Position numbers and translations under genes: made by a program. Below are positions 41,573-50,757 of a stretch of 58,494 bases of DNA, one piece after another; within the stretch, counting starts at the first letter, position 1, and the number at the start of each line of letters is the position of its first letter. The DNA comes from an uncultured Acetatifactor sp. (GTDB lineage Bacteria; Bacillota; Clostridia; Lachnospirales; Lachnospiraceae), in assembly GCA_947625475.1 (NCBI GenBank), contig CANQOL010000019.1, positions 1 to 58,494 on the forward strand, written 5' to 3'. The notes beneath the pieces were generated by a model, which saw nothing but the letters and a program-made list of their open reading frames with translations, was not told where the DNA came from and did not search any database.

Positions 41573-42712
41573 TTAGTCAGCGTTCCAGGTACCGGAGCGC
41601 TGTGATCGGCTGCCGCTTTGAAGTCTTACATTCAACACAAAGCCCATTCCCATGTACAGACTCATCAGAGAAGTGAGCCCGTAGCTCACAAAAGGCAGGG
41701 GAAGCCCTGTGTTGGGCAGAATAAAGGTGGTCACACCTATGTTGAAAAATCCCTGAAAGGCAATCAGCCCCCCCATGCCGGCTGCAATCACGGTCCCCGC
41801 CATGTCCTTGGCCCGCCGCGCAATTTTGATGCACTCCATGGCGGCGGCGAACAAAAGAACAATCACCAGAAGCGTGCCCTTAAAGCCGAACTCTTCTCCG
41901 ATCACGGAAAAGATGAAGTCCGTCTGGTTCTCGGAGACAAAATTTCCGTTGTTGACGGAGGTGATCTCGTTGTTCAGATAGCCCTTGCCGTTCAGCATCC
42001 CCGAGGCGATGGCCGTCACGGAGTTGAGCTGCTGGTAGGCGGTGGTGGTGGCATACTTTTCCGGCTCCAGGAAGGCAAAGATCCGGTTTTGCTGGAATTC
42101 GCCCAGAATACCGCTCCCCGGCTGCAGCGCCAGGGTCAGCACCACCGCAAAGGCAGGCACCGCCACTGCCAGCACGCCAAATATGATGCGGAACCGGACC
42201 CCGCCCGCAAACATAATGACACAGAACAGCACGATCAGCACGATGCTGGTGGACAGATCCGGCTGCCGGAACACCAGATACCAGGGAAGCAGGATCAGAC
42301 CCACGCAGCTTGCCAGGATATGCAGGCTGTTGATCCTCTCCCTATGTTTCATAATATACTGTGCAAAGAATAAAATCAACAAAATTTTCGCGGTTTCCGA
42401 CGGTTGGAAGCGAAAAGAGTCCGTAACGGGCAGCCAGCGCTGGGCTCCCCCCGAGGACTCCCCCATATACCGCACCAATACCAGCAGGACCAGATTGGCC
42501 CCATAAAACAGCCAGTTCAGGCGGATCAGCAGACTGTAGTCCAGCAGGGAGATGATAATCATCATGAAAGCCCCCGCGATCACCCCCATAACCTGCCTGC
42601 CCTGGAGGGACGGCTCGGCGCTGCCGATGGCCAGTATGCCCACCCCCGACAGCGCCAGGACCAGCAGTACCAATTTAAAATCATAATTCCGTATACGGTA
42701 TCCCTTTAACAT
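41573..42712 (-). CDS. rodA: Rod-shape SEDS glycosyltransferase RodA
   Basis: A 379-residue SEDS-family peptidoglycan polymerase with about ten membrane helices, working with PBP2. Landmarks are GAQRWLPVTDSFRFQPSE, FRQPDLSTS and the C-terminal LPNTGLPLPFVSYG. ATG 42712 is chosen for GGAAAGG about 6 bases upstream. It lies after minE and before mgsA. Confidence 0.95.
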   Translation of the reverse strand: MLKGYRIRNYDFKLVLLVLALSGVGILAIGSAEPSLQGRQVMGVIAGAFMMIIISLLDYSLLIRLNWLFYGANLVLLVLVRYMGESSGGAQRWLPVTDSFRFQPSETAKILLILFFAQYIMKHRERINSLHILASCVGLILLPWYLVFRQPDLSTSIVLIVLFCVIMFAGGVRFRIIFGVLAVAVPAFAVVLTLALQPGSGILGEFQQNRIFAFLEPEKYATTTAYQQLNSVTAIASGMLNGKGYLNNEITSVNNGNFVSENQTDFIFSVIGEEFGFKGTLLVIVLLFAAAMECIKIARRAKDMAGTVIAAGMGGLIAFQGFFNIGVTTFILPNTGLPLPFVSYGLTSLMSLYMGMGFVLNVRLQSGSRSQRSGTWNAD

Positions 42713-42746
42713 AGGTGCCTTTCCCTGCCCCACCCTGGGAGATCGG

Positions 42747-43010
42747 TTACTTGTGAAGGTCCACAATGGGAATATTGGCATAGAGCATGGGGCTTTTCAT
42801 GCCCCGCCCTCCCCCGGCGCCCGTCTTCCCGATCTGTATCTCCATGTGGTCGGTATCTATCTTCATATATTTGGATATCACTCTGGCGATATCCTGCTTG
42901 ATCATCTCCATCATCTCCGGTGAACAGCTGACTCTGTCGGAGATGAGCAGGATCTTCAGCCTGTCCTTCGCCACCTCCCGGGAGCTCTTTCTTCGGAACA
43001 ATCGACGCAT
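42747..43010 (-). CDS. minE: Cell division topological factor MinE
   Basis: An 87-residue protein that drives MinCD off the membrane and so places the division site. It shows the amphipathic N-terminus (MRRLFRRKSS), the anti-MinCD segment (SREVAKDRLKILLISDR) and the C-terminal dimer domain (YMKIDTDHMEIQI). GGGAGG is 8 bases before ATG 43010. It starts 17 bases after minD. Confidence 0.95.
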   Translation of the reverse strand: MRRLFRRKSSREVAKDRLKILLISDRVSCSPEMMEMIKQDIARVISKYMKIDTDHMEIQIGKTGAGGGRGMKSPMLYANIPIVDLHK

Positions 43011-43027
43011 ACCTGACACCTCCCCTC

Positions 43028-43819
43028 TCAAACCTTGCGAAAGATGCCGCTTACCTTCATCCAAAAGGATATGCTCTTCTCAAAATTAAGGAAAGGGGTC
43101 TCCCTGCCCAGTAAGCGCTGGCATACGTTGAAATACGCCCTGCCGGCGGGAGCGTCGCTCCCCACCAGCGGCTCCCCCTGATTGGTGGATATGACCACAT
43201 TCTCATCGTCCGGCACAATGCCGATCAGCGGGATCGCCAGAATGTCCACCACATCCGAGGCGGACATCATGTCCCCCCTGCGGACCATCTCCGTGCGCAG
43301 GCGGTTGATGATCAGGTCCATCCGTTTGAAGCCGTTAGCCTCCAGCAGGCCGATGATCCGGTCTGCGTCCCGGATGGCGGACACCTCCGGCGTGGTGACC
43401 ACCAGGGCCCTGTCAGCGCCTGCAATGGCGTTCTGAAAGCCCTGCTCGATGCCCGCCGGGCAGTCCAGGATGATATAGTCGAACTGTTCCTTCAAATGCT
43501 CGATGACCTTCACCATCTGGCCGGGGGTCACGGCGGATTTGTCCCTGGTCTGGGCGGAGGGCATCAGATACAGCCCCGGATTGCGCTTGTCCCGGATCAG
43601 CGCCTGCTTGATCCGGCAGCTCCCCTCCACCACATCCACCAGATTGTACACGATCCGGTTCTCCAGCCCCATGACCACGTCCAGATTGCGCAGCCCTATG
43701 TCCGTGTCGATGAGACATACCTTTTTCCCCAGCTTTGCCAGACCGGTTCCTACGTTTGCGGACGTGGTGGTCTTGCCCACACCGCCTTTTCCTGACGTGA
43801 CGACGATTACCTCGCTCAT
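43028..43819 (-). CDS. minD: Septum-site ATPase MinD
   Basis: A 263-residue ParA-type ATPase that carries MinC to the membrane. The deviant Walker A is SGKGGVGKTTT at the N-terminus, followed by DTDIGLRNLDVVMGLE and DYIILDCPAG. The C-terminal amphipathic helix (SFWMKVSGIFRKV) is the membrane target. GGAGG precedes ATG 43819. It lies between minC and minE. Confidence 0.97.
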   Translation of the reverse strand: MSEVIVVTSGKGGVGKTTTSANVGTGLAKLGKKVCLIDTDIGLRNLDVVMGLENRIVYNLVDVVEGSCRIKQALIRDKRNPGLYLMPSAQTRDKSAVTPGQMVKVIEHLKEQFDYIILDCPAGIEQGFQNAIAGADRALVVTTPEVSAIRDADRIIGLLEANGFKRMDLIINRLRTEMVRRGDMMSASDVVDILAIPLIGIVPDDENVVISTNQGEPLVGSDAPAGRAYFNVCQRLLGRETPFLNFEKSISFWMKVSGIFRKV

Positions 43820-43935
43820 AAAGCCTCCATTCCGCCGCGTCCCTATTCCGCGCGGCATATGTTGTTCGCGCTCTCCCGCCTCGGCAGGCTTATGCCTTTG
43901 TAACAATCGTCCCGGAAGTCCCTGCCAGACCCTCT

Positions 43936-44592
43936 CTACGGGCACAAAGCCCGGAGCGCGGACCTGTCAAGTGGCTCCATCAGGATCCTGTCGTCCTTTA
44001 TGTAGGCGGCCTTCGCCGGATTTTTGGCCCGGCGGCCCCACTTTGCTTTCGCTGGCTTATATTTGAAATCGCCGATGGTTAACTTCTCCGGCTCCATTTC
44101 AAGCGCTGCCACAAAAACTCCCTCTCCGCCGCTGCAGCCGGCGCGGATCTCCCCGTAGAGGCCGCCCAGCACCAGAACGCTTCCCCCCGCCCGCAGGACG
44201 GCTCCCCGGCACACATCCCCTATCAGGATCGCACCCCGGGAGGCGTCCAGGGATTCTCCCTCCTGCAGATCCCCCCGGTAGACCTGAATCTCATCCTCCC
44301 TGCGCAGATTCTCCCGAACCTTCTGCAGGGCCTTCACGAAATGCTTCCCCGTGGCCTCGTCCGTACCCACCACACAGATCACCTGGATATCGCTGTTGCG
44401 GCGGATGACGTCCACAAGGGAGCTTTCCTCCTGACGGCTCAGCTGGCGCCCCTCGAAGGTCAGCGCCAGGCTGGCGGCCCCAAAAAATCCGCGGGCCTGG
44501 CTGAATTTCTCCGCCAGCTTTTCCTTCAGCTCTTCAAAGGGCGGCTCGGGCTGCAGCAGCACCAATATCCCCTTCGGATAGCTTTTCAGCAT
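43936..44592 (-). CDS. minC: Septum-site inhibitor MinC
   Basis: A 218-residue FtsZ inhibitor. The N-terminal FtsZ-binding domain (about 1-100) is followed by the C-terminal beta-helix with GDVCRGAVLRAGGSVLVLGG and YGEIRAG. The end carries a basic stretch (KWGRRAKNPAKAAYI). The start is ATG 44592 with GAGGG 8 bases upstream; a TTG five codons earlier is unlikely. It follows the PBP2 gene after 32 bases. Confidence 0.9.
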   Translation of the reverse strand: MLKSYPKGILVLLQPEPPFEELKEKLAEKFSQARGFFGAASLALTFEGRQLSRQEESSLVDVIRRNSDIQVICVVGTDEATGKHFVKALQKVRENLRREDEIQVYRGDLQEGESLDASRGAILIGDVCRGAVLRAGGSVLVLGGLYGEIRAGCSGGEGVFVAALEMEPEKLTIGDFKYKPAKAKWGRRAKNPAKAAYIKDDRILMEPLDRSALRALCP

Positions 44593-44624
44593 TACGGCTT
44601 CCCTCAAAGCTTTCCCCTCCTTTC

Positions 44625-47513
44625 CTATATTTCATTGTTCGACACACCCGCATCCGGCGCATCCGCCTCCCCGGTCACCACATCCTCCTCCTGGGCCAGG
44701 CCAAAGTAATAGGCCAGGATATCCCGGGAGGTCTGGGCCGCGTAATCGGAGGAATAGCCGAAGGGGATCCGGGTGACAATGGCCACCTGGGGGGCCTCAT
44801 AGGGGGCATATCCCACGAACAGCGCGTGGTTGGGACGGCTTGCGATCTGCTGGGCAGTACCGGTCTTGCCCGCCACATGAACCGCCAGGTTGTCAAAATA
44901 GGTCTTGCCCTCCACCACCTTGCGCATGCCCTGGTGGATGGCGTTCCAGAACTCGGCGGGCATGTCCACCCTGTTGCGCAGGGTGGGATGGAACTGGGCG
45001 GTCACATTCCCCTCCGTATCCTTCACCGCGTCCAGCAGAGTCAGGTTATAGCAGTTGCCCCCGTTTGCCACGGTGGCCACATACCGGGCCAGCCCCACCG
45101 CCGTGAAGCTGTTGGTGCCCTGTCCGATGGCCGAGGGCACGGGCAGCTCGTCGGAAACCTCCGGCGTATATTCGTCGATCTCCACTCCCGACTTGTCGGT
45201 CAGGCCGTAGAGATCCGCATACTTGGCCAGCACGTCCAGGCCGTCCTGGGCCACATAGCTGCCGCTCTGAGTGGCGAACCGGTATCCCACGTCATAGAAA
45301 AAGAAGTTGCAGGAATTCTGAATGGCTCCCATCACGTTCAGGGCCCCGTGGCCCGCATGCCGCCAGCACCAGGGGGAGGGCGTGATCTGCGTGTACTGTC
45401 CCGTGCAGGTCACCGTGTCCTGCAGGGTGATCAGGCCCTCGCACAGGGCGGCGGTGGCGGACACCATCTTAAAGGTGGAGCCGGGAGCCGCCTTGTACTG
45501 GGTGGCATAGTTGAGAAGGGGGCTGGTCTTGTCCGCCAGGAGCTTTGCGTAGTAGTCGGCGTCGACGGAGTTTGCCATCTTGTTGTTGTCGTACTCCGGG
45601 TAGGTGACCATGGCCAGCACCTCCCCCGTGTTCACGTCCGTGATCACCACGGAACCGTTGCAGGGATCCAGGGCAAGCTGGGCAGGGGTGATGTCCAGAT
45701 GGCTGATCCGGTTTCTCATGAACTGGTAGGGAGACAGAGTGCCCCCGAAGAGTTTTTCCTCTTCATCCTCGGGAATCTCGATCTTCTGCTGCTCACAGAG
45801 GATCTGGCAGACCTCCCGGCCGCTCAGCACATCGTTTTTAATCATAAAGCGATAGATTTTTTTCTGGAATTCCAGACTGCCCTCCGCCGCCTGAAGGATC
45901 TGGCCGCAGATCTTTGAAAAAATTTCCTCCGAGTCCGCGTAGGGCTCCCCCAGATCCAGCTTGGTCACATCCACCCAGTTCTGGGAAATGCAGTAATACA
46001 GATATTCATTCAGGGAGATCACCTCCCGGGTGGTCCAGTCCTGATAGGTCTTATCGTTGGTATCGATCAGCTGGGAATCTATGATGCCGCTGCGGTACAG
46101 GAGAGATACGATATCCGACTGGTACACCTTGTACTCCAGCGTCAGCTTTTCGTAAGGGGTCTTTGTCTCAGTGAGCTCCGTCAGGAGCTTCTGATAGACC
46201 TCTTCCTTGTACTCCTGATATTTTGCCTCCACAGCCTGCTCCGTCCCGCCCGCATCGGGCTGGGCAAAGTGGGTGATATCGATCAGGCTGTTGTTGATGA
46301 CCGCGAAATATACATCATAGATGGGGATCTTGATATCGGAGCTTCCGCTGGTATTCACCTCCTTGAGGTTGACGATCTTGTCCAGCAGCACGCCTGCGAT
46401 ATGCTGCTCCAGGATATGATACACCGCCTTCTGGAGGGTGCTGTCAATGGTCAGATACACATCCTGGCCCGCCTGAGGCTCCTTTCGGTCTATGATGCTG
46501 ATTACCTTGCCCATGTTGTCCACAAACACAGTCTCATACCCCTTGGTGCCCTGGAGGGTTGTCTCCATATATGCCTCGATGCCGCTCTTGCCCACCACAT
46601 CGTTGATGCTGTAGCGCTCCCCGGAGCCGCCCTGCTCCAGGTCCTGGGCGTTGAGGCTTTCCACCTCCTCGTTGGAGATCGCCCCCGTGTAGCCCAGGAT
46701 GTGGGAAAAATAGGTGCTGTCATTGTAGCGCCTGACCGTGTCCTCCTCGATGGAGACGCCGGGCAGATCGCTCATATTCTCCATCACCACCGCCAGGGTC
46801 TCGTCGCTGATATCCTTTGCCACAGTAGTCCCGATATACTTGCGGAAGCTGGTCTGCTGCATGGCGTAGCGGATGGTGATCATCTTCAAAAGCTCGCCGG
46901 GCGTGTAGCCCTTCCCCACAATGAAATCCGATTTGGAGTTCCCCTCCTCCTCATAGGCCCCGATGGCAAACTGGCCGGAGCCGCCTAAGAACCTCAGCAC
47001 ATCCCAGGCGGTAGAGCTTTTCTGCTCCGGAGTCAGATCTCCCACATTCCGCAGGCCGTACACATCCGCCAAAAAGCGCAGAAGCCTTGTGCCCTCCACA
47101 TTGAACACATACTCCCCGTCCTCGTCCAGGATCACGTTGAAGCTGGTGATCACATGGTCCCCGTTCTTCTCGATCAGACGGATCAGGCGCAGGATGGTTT
47201 CGTTCATCTGGGCATTCTTGTTCCTGCCGGATTCAAACACATCCTCCATCTTGACGGAATAGGCCAGCTCGTCGTAGGCCAGCACCGCCCCGTTCCGGTC
47301 CCGGATGCTGCCCCGGGAGCTGCTGATATCCCTGGTCTTCTCGATCTCCAGCACAAACTGGTCCAAATACTCCTGGCCGTGGACGATCTGCAGGTCAAAG
47401 CACCTGTAGATAAGGATCCCGGCCATGGCCGCGAAGCTGATGGACAGCAGGGTCAGGCGGTTGGTGAGGATACTCAGAATATATTCTTTTATCTTTTCAA
47501 GCCATTCAAACAA
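44625..47513 (-). CDS. mrdA: Class B penicillin-binding protein 2 (MrdA-type), long form
   Basis: A 962-residue transpeptidase for wall elongation, partner of RodA. One N-terminal membrane helix (about 15-35) is followed by a dimerisation domain and a transpeptidase domain with SxxK in APGSTFK (near 678), SCN in QNSCNFFF, and AGKTGTAQ (near 882). An insert of about 250 residues lies before the transpeptidase motifs, so the protein is much longer than the usual 600-700 residues. The start is probably TTG 47513, 11 bases after AGGAG and 8 bases inside the end of mreD; earlier in-frame codons have no site. Confidence 0.9.
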   Translation of the reverse strand: MFEWLEKIKEYILSILTNRLTLLSISFAAMAGILIYRCFDLQIVHGQEYLDQFVLEIEKTRDISSSRGSIRDRNGAVLAYDELAYSVKMEDVFESGRNKNAQMNETILRLIRLIEKNGDHVITSFNVILDEDGEYVFNVEGTRLLRFLADVYGLRNVGDLTPEQKSSTAWDVLRFLGGSGQFAIGAYEEEGNSKSDFIVGKGYTPGELLKMITIRYAMQQTSFRKYIGTTVAKDISDETLAVVMENMSDLPGVSIEEDTVRRYNDSTYFSHILGYTGAISNEEVESLNAQDLEQGGSGERYSINDVVGKSGIEAYMETTLQGTKGYETVFVDNMGKVISIIDRKEPQAGQDVYLTIDSTLQKAVYHILEQHIAGVLLDKIVNLKEVNTSGSSDIKIPIYDVYFAVINNSLIDITHFAQPDAGGTEQAVEAKYQEYKEEVYQKLLTELTETKTPYEKLTLEYKVYQSDIVSLLYRSGIIDSQLIDTNDKTYQDWTTREVISLNEYLYYCISQNWVDVTKLDLGEPYADSEEIFSKICGQILQAAEGSLEFQKKIYRFMIKNDVLSGREVCQILCEQQKIEIPEDEEEKLFGGTLSPYQFMRNRISHLDITPAQLALDPCNGSVVITDVNTGEVLAMVTYPEYDNNKMANSVDADYYAKLLADKTSPLLNYATQYKAAPGSTFKMVSATAALCEGLITLQDTVTCTGQYTQITPSPWCWRHAGHGALNVMGAIQNSCNFFFYDVGYRFATQSGSYVAQDGLDVLAKYADLYGLTDKSGVEIDEYTPEVSDELPVPSAIGQGTNSFTAVGLARYVATVANGGNCYNLTLLDAVKDTEGNVTAQFHPTLRNRVDMPAEFWNAIHQGMRKVVEGKTYFDNLAVHVAGKTGTAQQIASRPNHALFVGYAPYEAPQVAIVTRIPFGYSSDYAAQTSRDILAYYFGLAQEEDVVTGEADAPDAGVSNNEI

Positions 47514-48024
47514 ACTTCTGCGCTCTCCTTTTCTCCGCCCTCTCCAGCCGCACATTGACGGCCAGGATAAAGGGGTACAAAAGACAGGTCACCAGGATGG
47601 TGTAGATCACCTCCGGGAAGATGACGCTCTTAAAATAAAAGGGGAAGTCAAATTTGCCCCGCAGCAAAAACATCAGCACATAGCAGACCATGCCGTAGGA
47701 CAGGTCGCTGACCACAATCAGAGCGATGGGGAGGCGGATATCCTCCGGGAAAAAAATGTGGCAGAATTTTCCGTTCAAAAACCCGATATACATAAAGATC
47801 AGTGCGTGGAACCCCAGCATCTCCCCGAAAAAGATATCGCAGAGAAGGCCGGAGAAAAAACCCACCAGAAGCCCCTCCGTCTCCCCCCGCATAAAGCCGA
47901 AGGATGAGGTCAGCACGATCAGCAGGTTCGGCACGATGCCGCCGAAGGCCAGGCCCCTGAACACCGTGCTCTGCAGCACAAAGCACATCAATATCAAGAG
48001 AGCAACCGTTATCTTTCTAGCCAT
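47506..48024 (-). CDS. mreD: Rod shape-determining protein MreD
   Basis: A 172-residue membrane protein with about five helices, part of the elongation complex with MreB and MreC. Family hints are the start (MARKITVALLILMCFVLQST), a Gly/Phe-rich GLLVGFFSGLLCDIFFG, and position after mreC. It overlaps the PBP2 start by 8 bases. Sequence alone is weakly conserved; the gene order makes the call. Confidence 0.9.
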   Translation of the reverse strand: MARKITVALLILMCFVLQSTVFRGLAFGGIVPNLLIVLTSSFGFMRGETEGLLVGFFSGLLCDIFFGEMLGFHALIFMYIGFLNGKFCHIFFPEDIRLPIALIVVSDLSYGMVCYVLMFLLRGKFDFPFYFKSVIFPEVIYTILVTCLLYPFILAVNVRLERAEKRRAQKFV

Positions 48025-48054
48025 GAATGTCCGCTCCTGTTTCCGTCCCCGGAC

Positions 48055-48933
48055 CTATTCCTCCCGGTCCTGGATCTGTTCCTTCAGGTCCAGGATTACC
48101 AGCACCTCTTCCAGGTGTTCAAAATCCACCGCCGGAGTTATATAGCCGGATTTGGTCAGATTGTTGGAGTCCCGGTTTATGGTCTGTATGTAGCCGATGA
48201 GAATGTTGGGCAGATACTTGTCGCTGATGTGGGAGGTGACTACCTTATCCCCCACCGCCACCGCGTCCTGGCTGTCCACCAGCTGTCCGAATCGGATCAC
48301 ACCGTCCGCCATGGTCTTCAGATCCCCGGTAACGATCAGGGGGTCCGTGCCGGAGAGCGTCTTGGCGGACACATGGGCGTTGTCGGATATAATGGAGGTC
48401 ACCCGGGCCCAGTTGGGGCCGATGCCGGTGATCCTGCCCACCAGGCCGCCGTCCGCAATCACGTTCATATCCAGGGCCAGGCCGTCGTCCTCCCCCTTGT
48501 CGATCTGAAAGACGGAGTACCAGTTGCCCGTATCCCTGCCGGTGATATGGGCTCCCACCTTCCGGTAGTCCTCATACTGGCTCTCCAGCTTGTACAGCTC
48601 CCGCAGGCGGTTTAGCTCCGCCCGCTCCTGCAGAAGGAGCGTGTTCTCCACCGTCAGCTCATCCACCTGCTCCCGCAGGCTGGCGTTTTCCTCCAGGAGC
48701 TGACGGATCTGCACCAGCTCCTCTGACCGGGAGGAAAGCCACTGCCCCACCCGGCTGATCCCCTGCTGAAAGGGGACCACCACATATCCCGCCGCCGCGT
48801 TCAGCGGCCTGTTAAACAGATCCGTGCCTATGGTCAGCGCCATCAGGGCCGTGCACAGACAGGTTAAAACAAAGAGGAGATATTTACTTGGTATCGTAAA
48901 CCTCTCCCCTTTCCTTTTTATGACCGGGCTCAT
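48055..48933 (-). CDS. mreC: Rod shape-determining protein MreC
   Basis: A 292-residue protein with one N-terminal membrane helix (about 18-38), a coiled coil (about 65-112, rich in Glu and Leu), and the MreC beta domain with GLVGRITGIGPNWARVTSI. It scaffolds the wall elongation machinery outside the membrane. The start overlaps the mreB stop by four bases. Confidence 0.95.
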   Translation of the reverse strand: MSPVIKRKGERFTIPSKYLLFVLTCLCTALMALTIGTDLFNRPLNAAAGYVVVPFQQGISRVGQWLSSRSEELVQIRQLLEENASLREQVDELTVENTLLLQERAELNRLRELYKLESQYEDYRKVGAHITGRDTGNWYSVFQIDKGEDDGLALDMNVIADGGLVGRITGIGPNWARVTSIISDNAHVSAKTLSGTDPLIVTGDLKTMADGVIRFGQLVDSQDAVAVGDKVVTSHISDKYLPNILIGYIQTINRDSNNLTKSGYITPAVDFEHLEEVLVILDLKEQIQDREE

Positions 48934-49940
48934 TTACTCATTCCCTCAATCGCATACGCTACCGTTTTGTAATTGTCCTCATTGATGATCTTGGAAAGCC
49001 CCAGGGCCACGCTGGTCAGCGGGTACTCCGACACATTCACCTTAAGGCCGGTTCCCAGATTGATCCGGTCCGCCAGGTGGCTCACCTGAGACGCTCCCCC
49101 GGTGAGATAGATGCCGTTGCGGTAAATGTCGGCGGCCAGCTCGGGGGGAGTCCTCTCCAGGATCACCTTCACATTGTCCACAATGGTGTTGAAGTGTTCC
49201 TCCAGGGATTCCACCACCAGCTTGGTGGGGATCTCCCGCTCCACGGGAAGGCCCGTCACAATATCCCGGCCGTAGACCACCGCGCCGCAGTTATCCTGCT
49301 CCAGCTCGCTCAAGGCAATCTTGACCGACTCGGCGGTTTTCCCTCCGATAATCAGGGAAAACTCCCTTCTCACCGCCGCCCGGATGGCTTCGTCAAATTT
49401 GGCTCCCCCCACCTTGATCAGGCGGCTGAGCACGATGCCCCCCAGGGAGAGAATGGAGATCTCCGTGGTCTCGAAGCCCACGTTCACCACAATCACGCCC
49501 TGGGAATTTTTCACGTCGATATCCATCCCCAGGCCGTCCGCCACGGCCTTCTCCACCACCATGATCTTTTTGGCCTTGACGCCGGCATCCTTCACCAGAT
49601 CGTAGAAAGCTCTCTTTTCCACCTCGGTCACATCCGTGGGCACGGCGATATAAAAATCCGCCGGCTTGGCGCTGCCCCTCTGCAGGTCGCTGATAAAATA
49701 TTTCACCAGAGTCTCCATATTCTGGATATCCGCGATGACACCGTTGGAAAGCGGATAAGAAATATGAATATTTCCCGGCGCCTTTTCATACATTTCAAAT
49801 GCAGAGTCCCCGTAGGCAAAGAGAGTGTTCTTGTTCTCTATGGCGATCATATTCTTTTCCACTGTGATCTTGTCGTCATTTTTGCTGTAGATCTTGATGT
49901 TGTTGGTACCCAGGTCGATACCAAATGCGTTGTTGGCCAA
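48930..49940 (-). CDS. mreB: Rod shape-determining protein MreB/Mbl
   Basis: A 336-residue actin-like ATPase that moves under the membrane and guides elongation. Motifs are FGIDLGTNNIKIY (phosphate 1), VVNVGFETTEISILSLGG (phosphate 2) and YLTGGASQV (adenosine). It is slightly divergent from standard MreB, with VEKAVADGLGM where EPPAAAIGAG-like sequence is common, so Mbl or a diverged MreB are both possible. First of mreBCD, after radC. Confidence 0.93.
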   Translation of the reverse strand: MANNAFGIDLGTNNIKIYSKNDDKITVEKNMIAIENKNTLFAYGDSAFEMYEKAPGNIHISYPLSNGVIADIQNMETLVKYFISDLQRGSAKPADFYIAVPTDVTEVEKRAFYDLVKDAGVKAKKIMVVEKAVADGLGMDIDVKNSQGVIVVNVGFETTEISILSLGGIVLSRLIKVGGAKFDEAIRAAVRREFSLIIGGKTAESVKIALSELEQDNCGAVVYGRDIVTGLPVEREIPTKLVVESLEEHFNTIVDNVKVILERTPPELAADIYRNGIYLTGGASQVSHLADRINLGTGLKVNVSEYPLTSVALGLSKIINEDNYKTVAYAIEGMSK

Positions 49941-49973
49941 ATTAGCAACTCCTTTCTGTCTGAAAAGCCGCCC

Positions 49974-50669
49974 TCACAAAAAGGCCGCCTCCCGGAAGCT
50001 CACGTAGCACCCGTCGCCGATGACGATATGATCCAGAAGAGGGATATCCAGCGTATCGCCCATCTCCTTCACCTTCCGGGTCAGATCCTTATCGCACTGG
50101 CTGGGGGAAGGATCGCCGCTTGGGTGATTGTGGATGAGGATGATGCTCACGGCCTGCGCGCGCAGCGCCTCCAGGAAAATCTCCCTGGGGGAGATCAGGG
50201 ACATCCTCACGCTCCCGCTGGAGAGCATCTTCTCGCTCAGGAGCTGTCCCTTGGCGTCAAAGCAGGCCAGCACCACGCTCTCCGTCTTCAGGTGCCGGAG
50301 CTTTTCCATAAAATAGCCGGCTACGGTGCTGGGATCCCTGACGATCAGCCCCTCCCGGGCCCTCGCCGTGCTCAGCCGCATGGACAGCTCCGTGATGCAC
50401 TTGAGCTTCACGGCCTTCACCTGCCCGATCCCCCGGATGCCCTCCAGCTTCTCCAGGGGAATGTCGTACAGGCCAAGCAGCCCCTCCCGGGGTGGCTTTG
50501 TCAGCGCCAGTACCTCCTGGGCAAGATCCAGAGCGCTCCGCTCTCTGGTGCCCGTGCGCAGTATAATGGCGAGAAGCTCGCTCTCCGTCAGGGCCTGTGG
50601 GCCAAACCGGAGGAATTTTTCATAGGGCATGTTCTCGTTATTATACCTGTTTTTTCCATTTTTATTCAT
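49974..50669 (-). CDS. radC: RadC family JAB-domain protein
   Basis: A 231-residue protein with a helix-hairpin-helix start (GPQALTESELLAIILRTG, GIRGIGQVKA) and a C-terminal JAB metalloprotease-like domain whose motif HNHPSGDPSPSQCD is intact. Despite the name, a role in repair is not proven; it is often found before mreB, as here. GGAG lies 5 bases before ATG 50669. Confidence 0.94.
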   Translation of the reverse strand: MNKNGKNRYNNENMPYEKFLRFGPQALTESELLAIILRTGTRERSALDLAQEVLALTKPPREGLLGLYDIPLEKLEGIRGIGQVKAVKLKCITELSMRLSTARAREGLIVRDPSTVAGYFMEKLRHLKTESVVLACFDAKGQLLSEKMLSSGSVRMSLISPREIFLEALRAQAVSIILIHNHPSGDPSPSQCDKDLTRKVKEMGDTLDIPLLDHIVIGDGCYVSFREAAFL

Positions 50670-50757
50670 TTGTACTCCCTGCGGCCTTCTCCGAGCGGCA
50701 AAGGAACACTATTCATAGTAACACATTTTCCATTTTCTGTATATAAAAATCACAATT

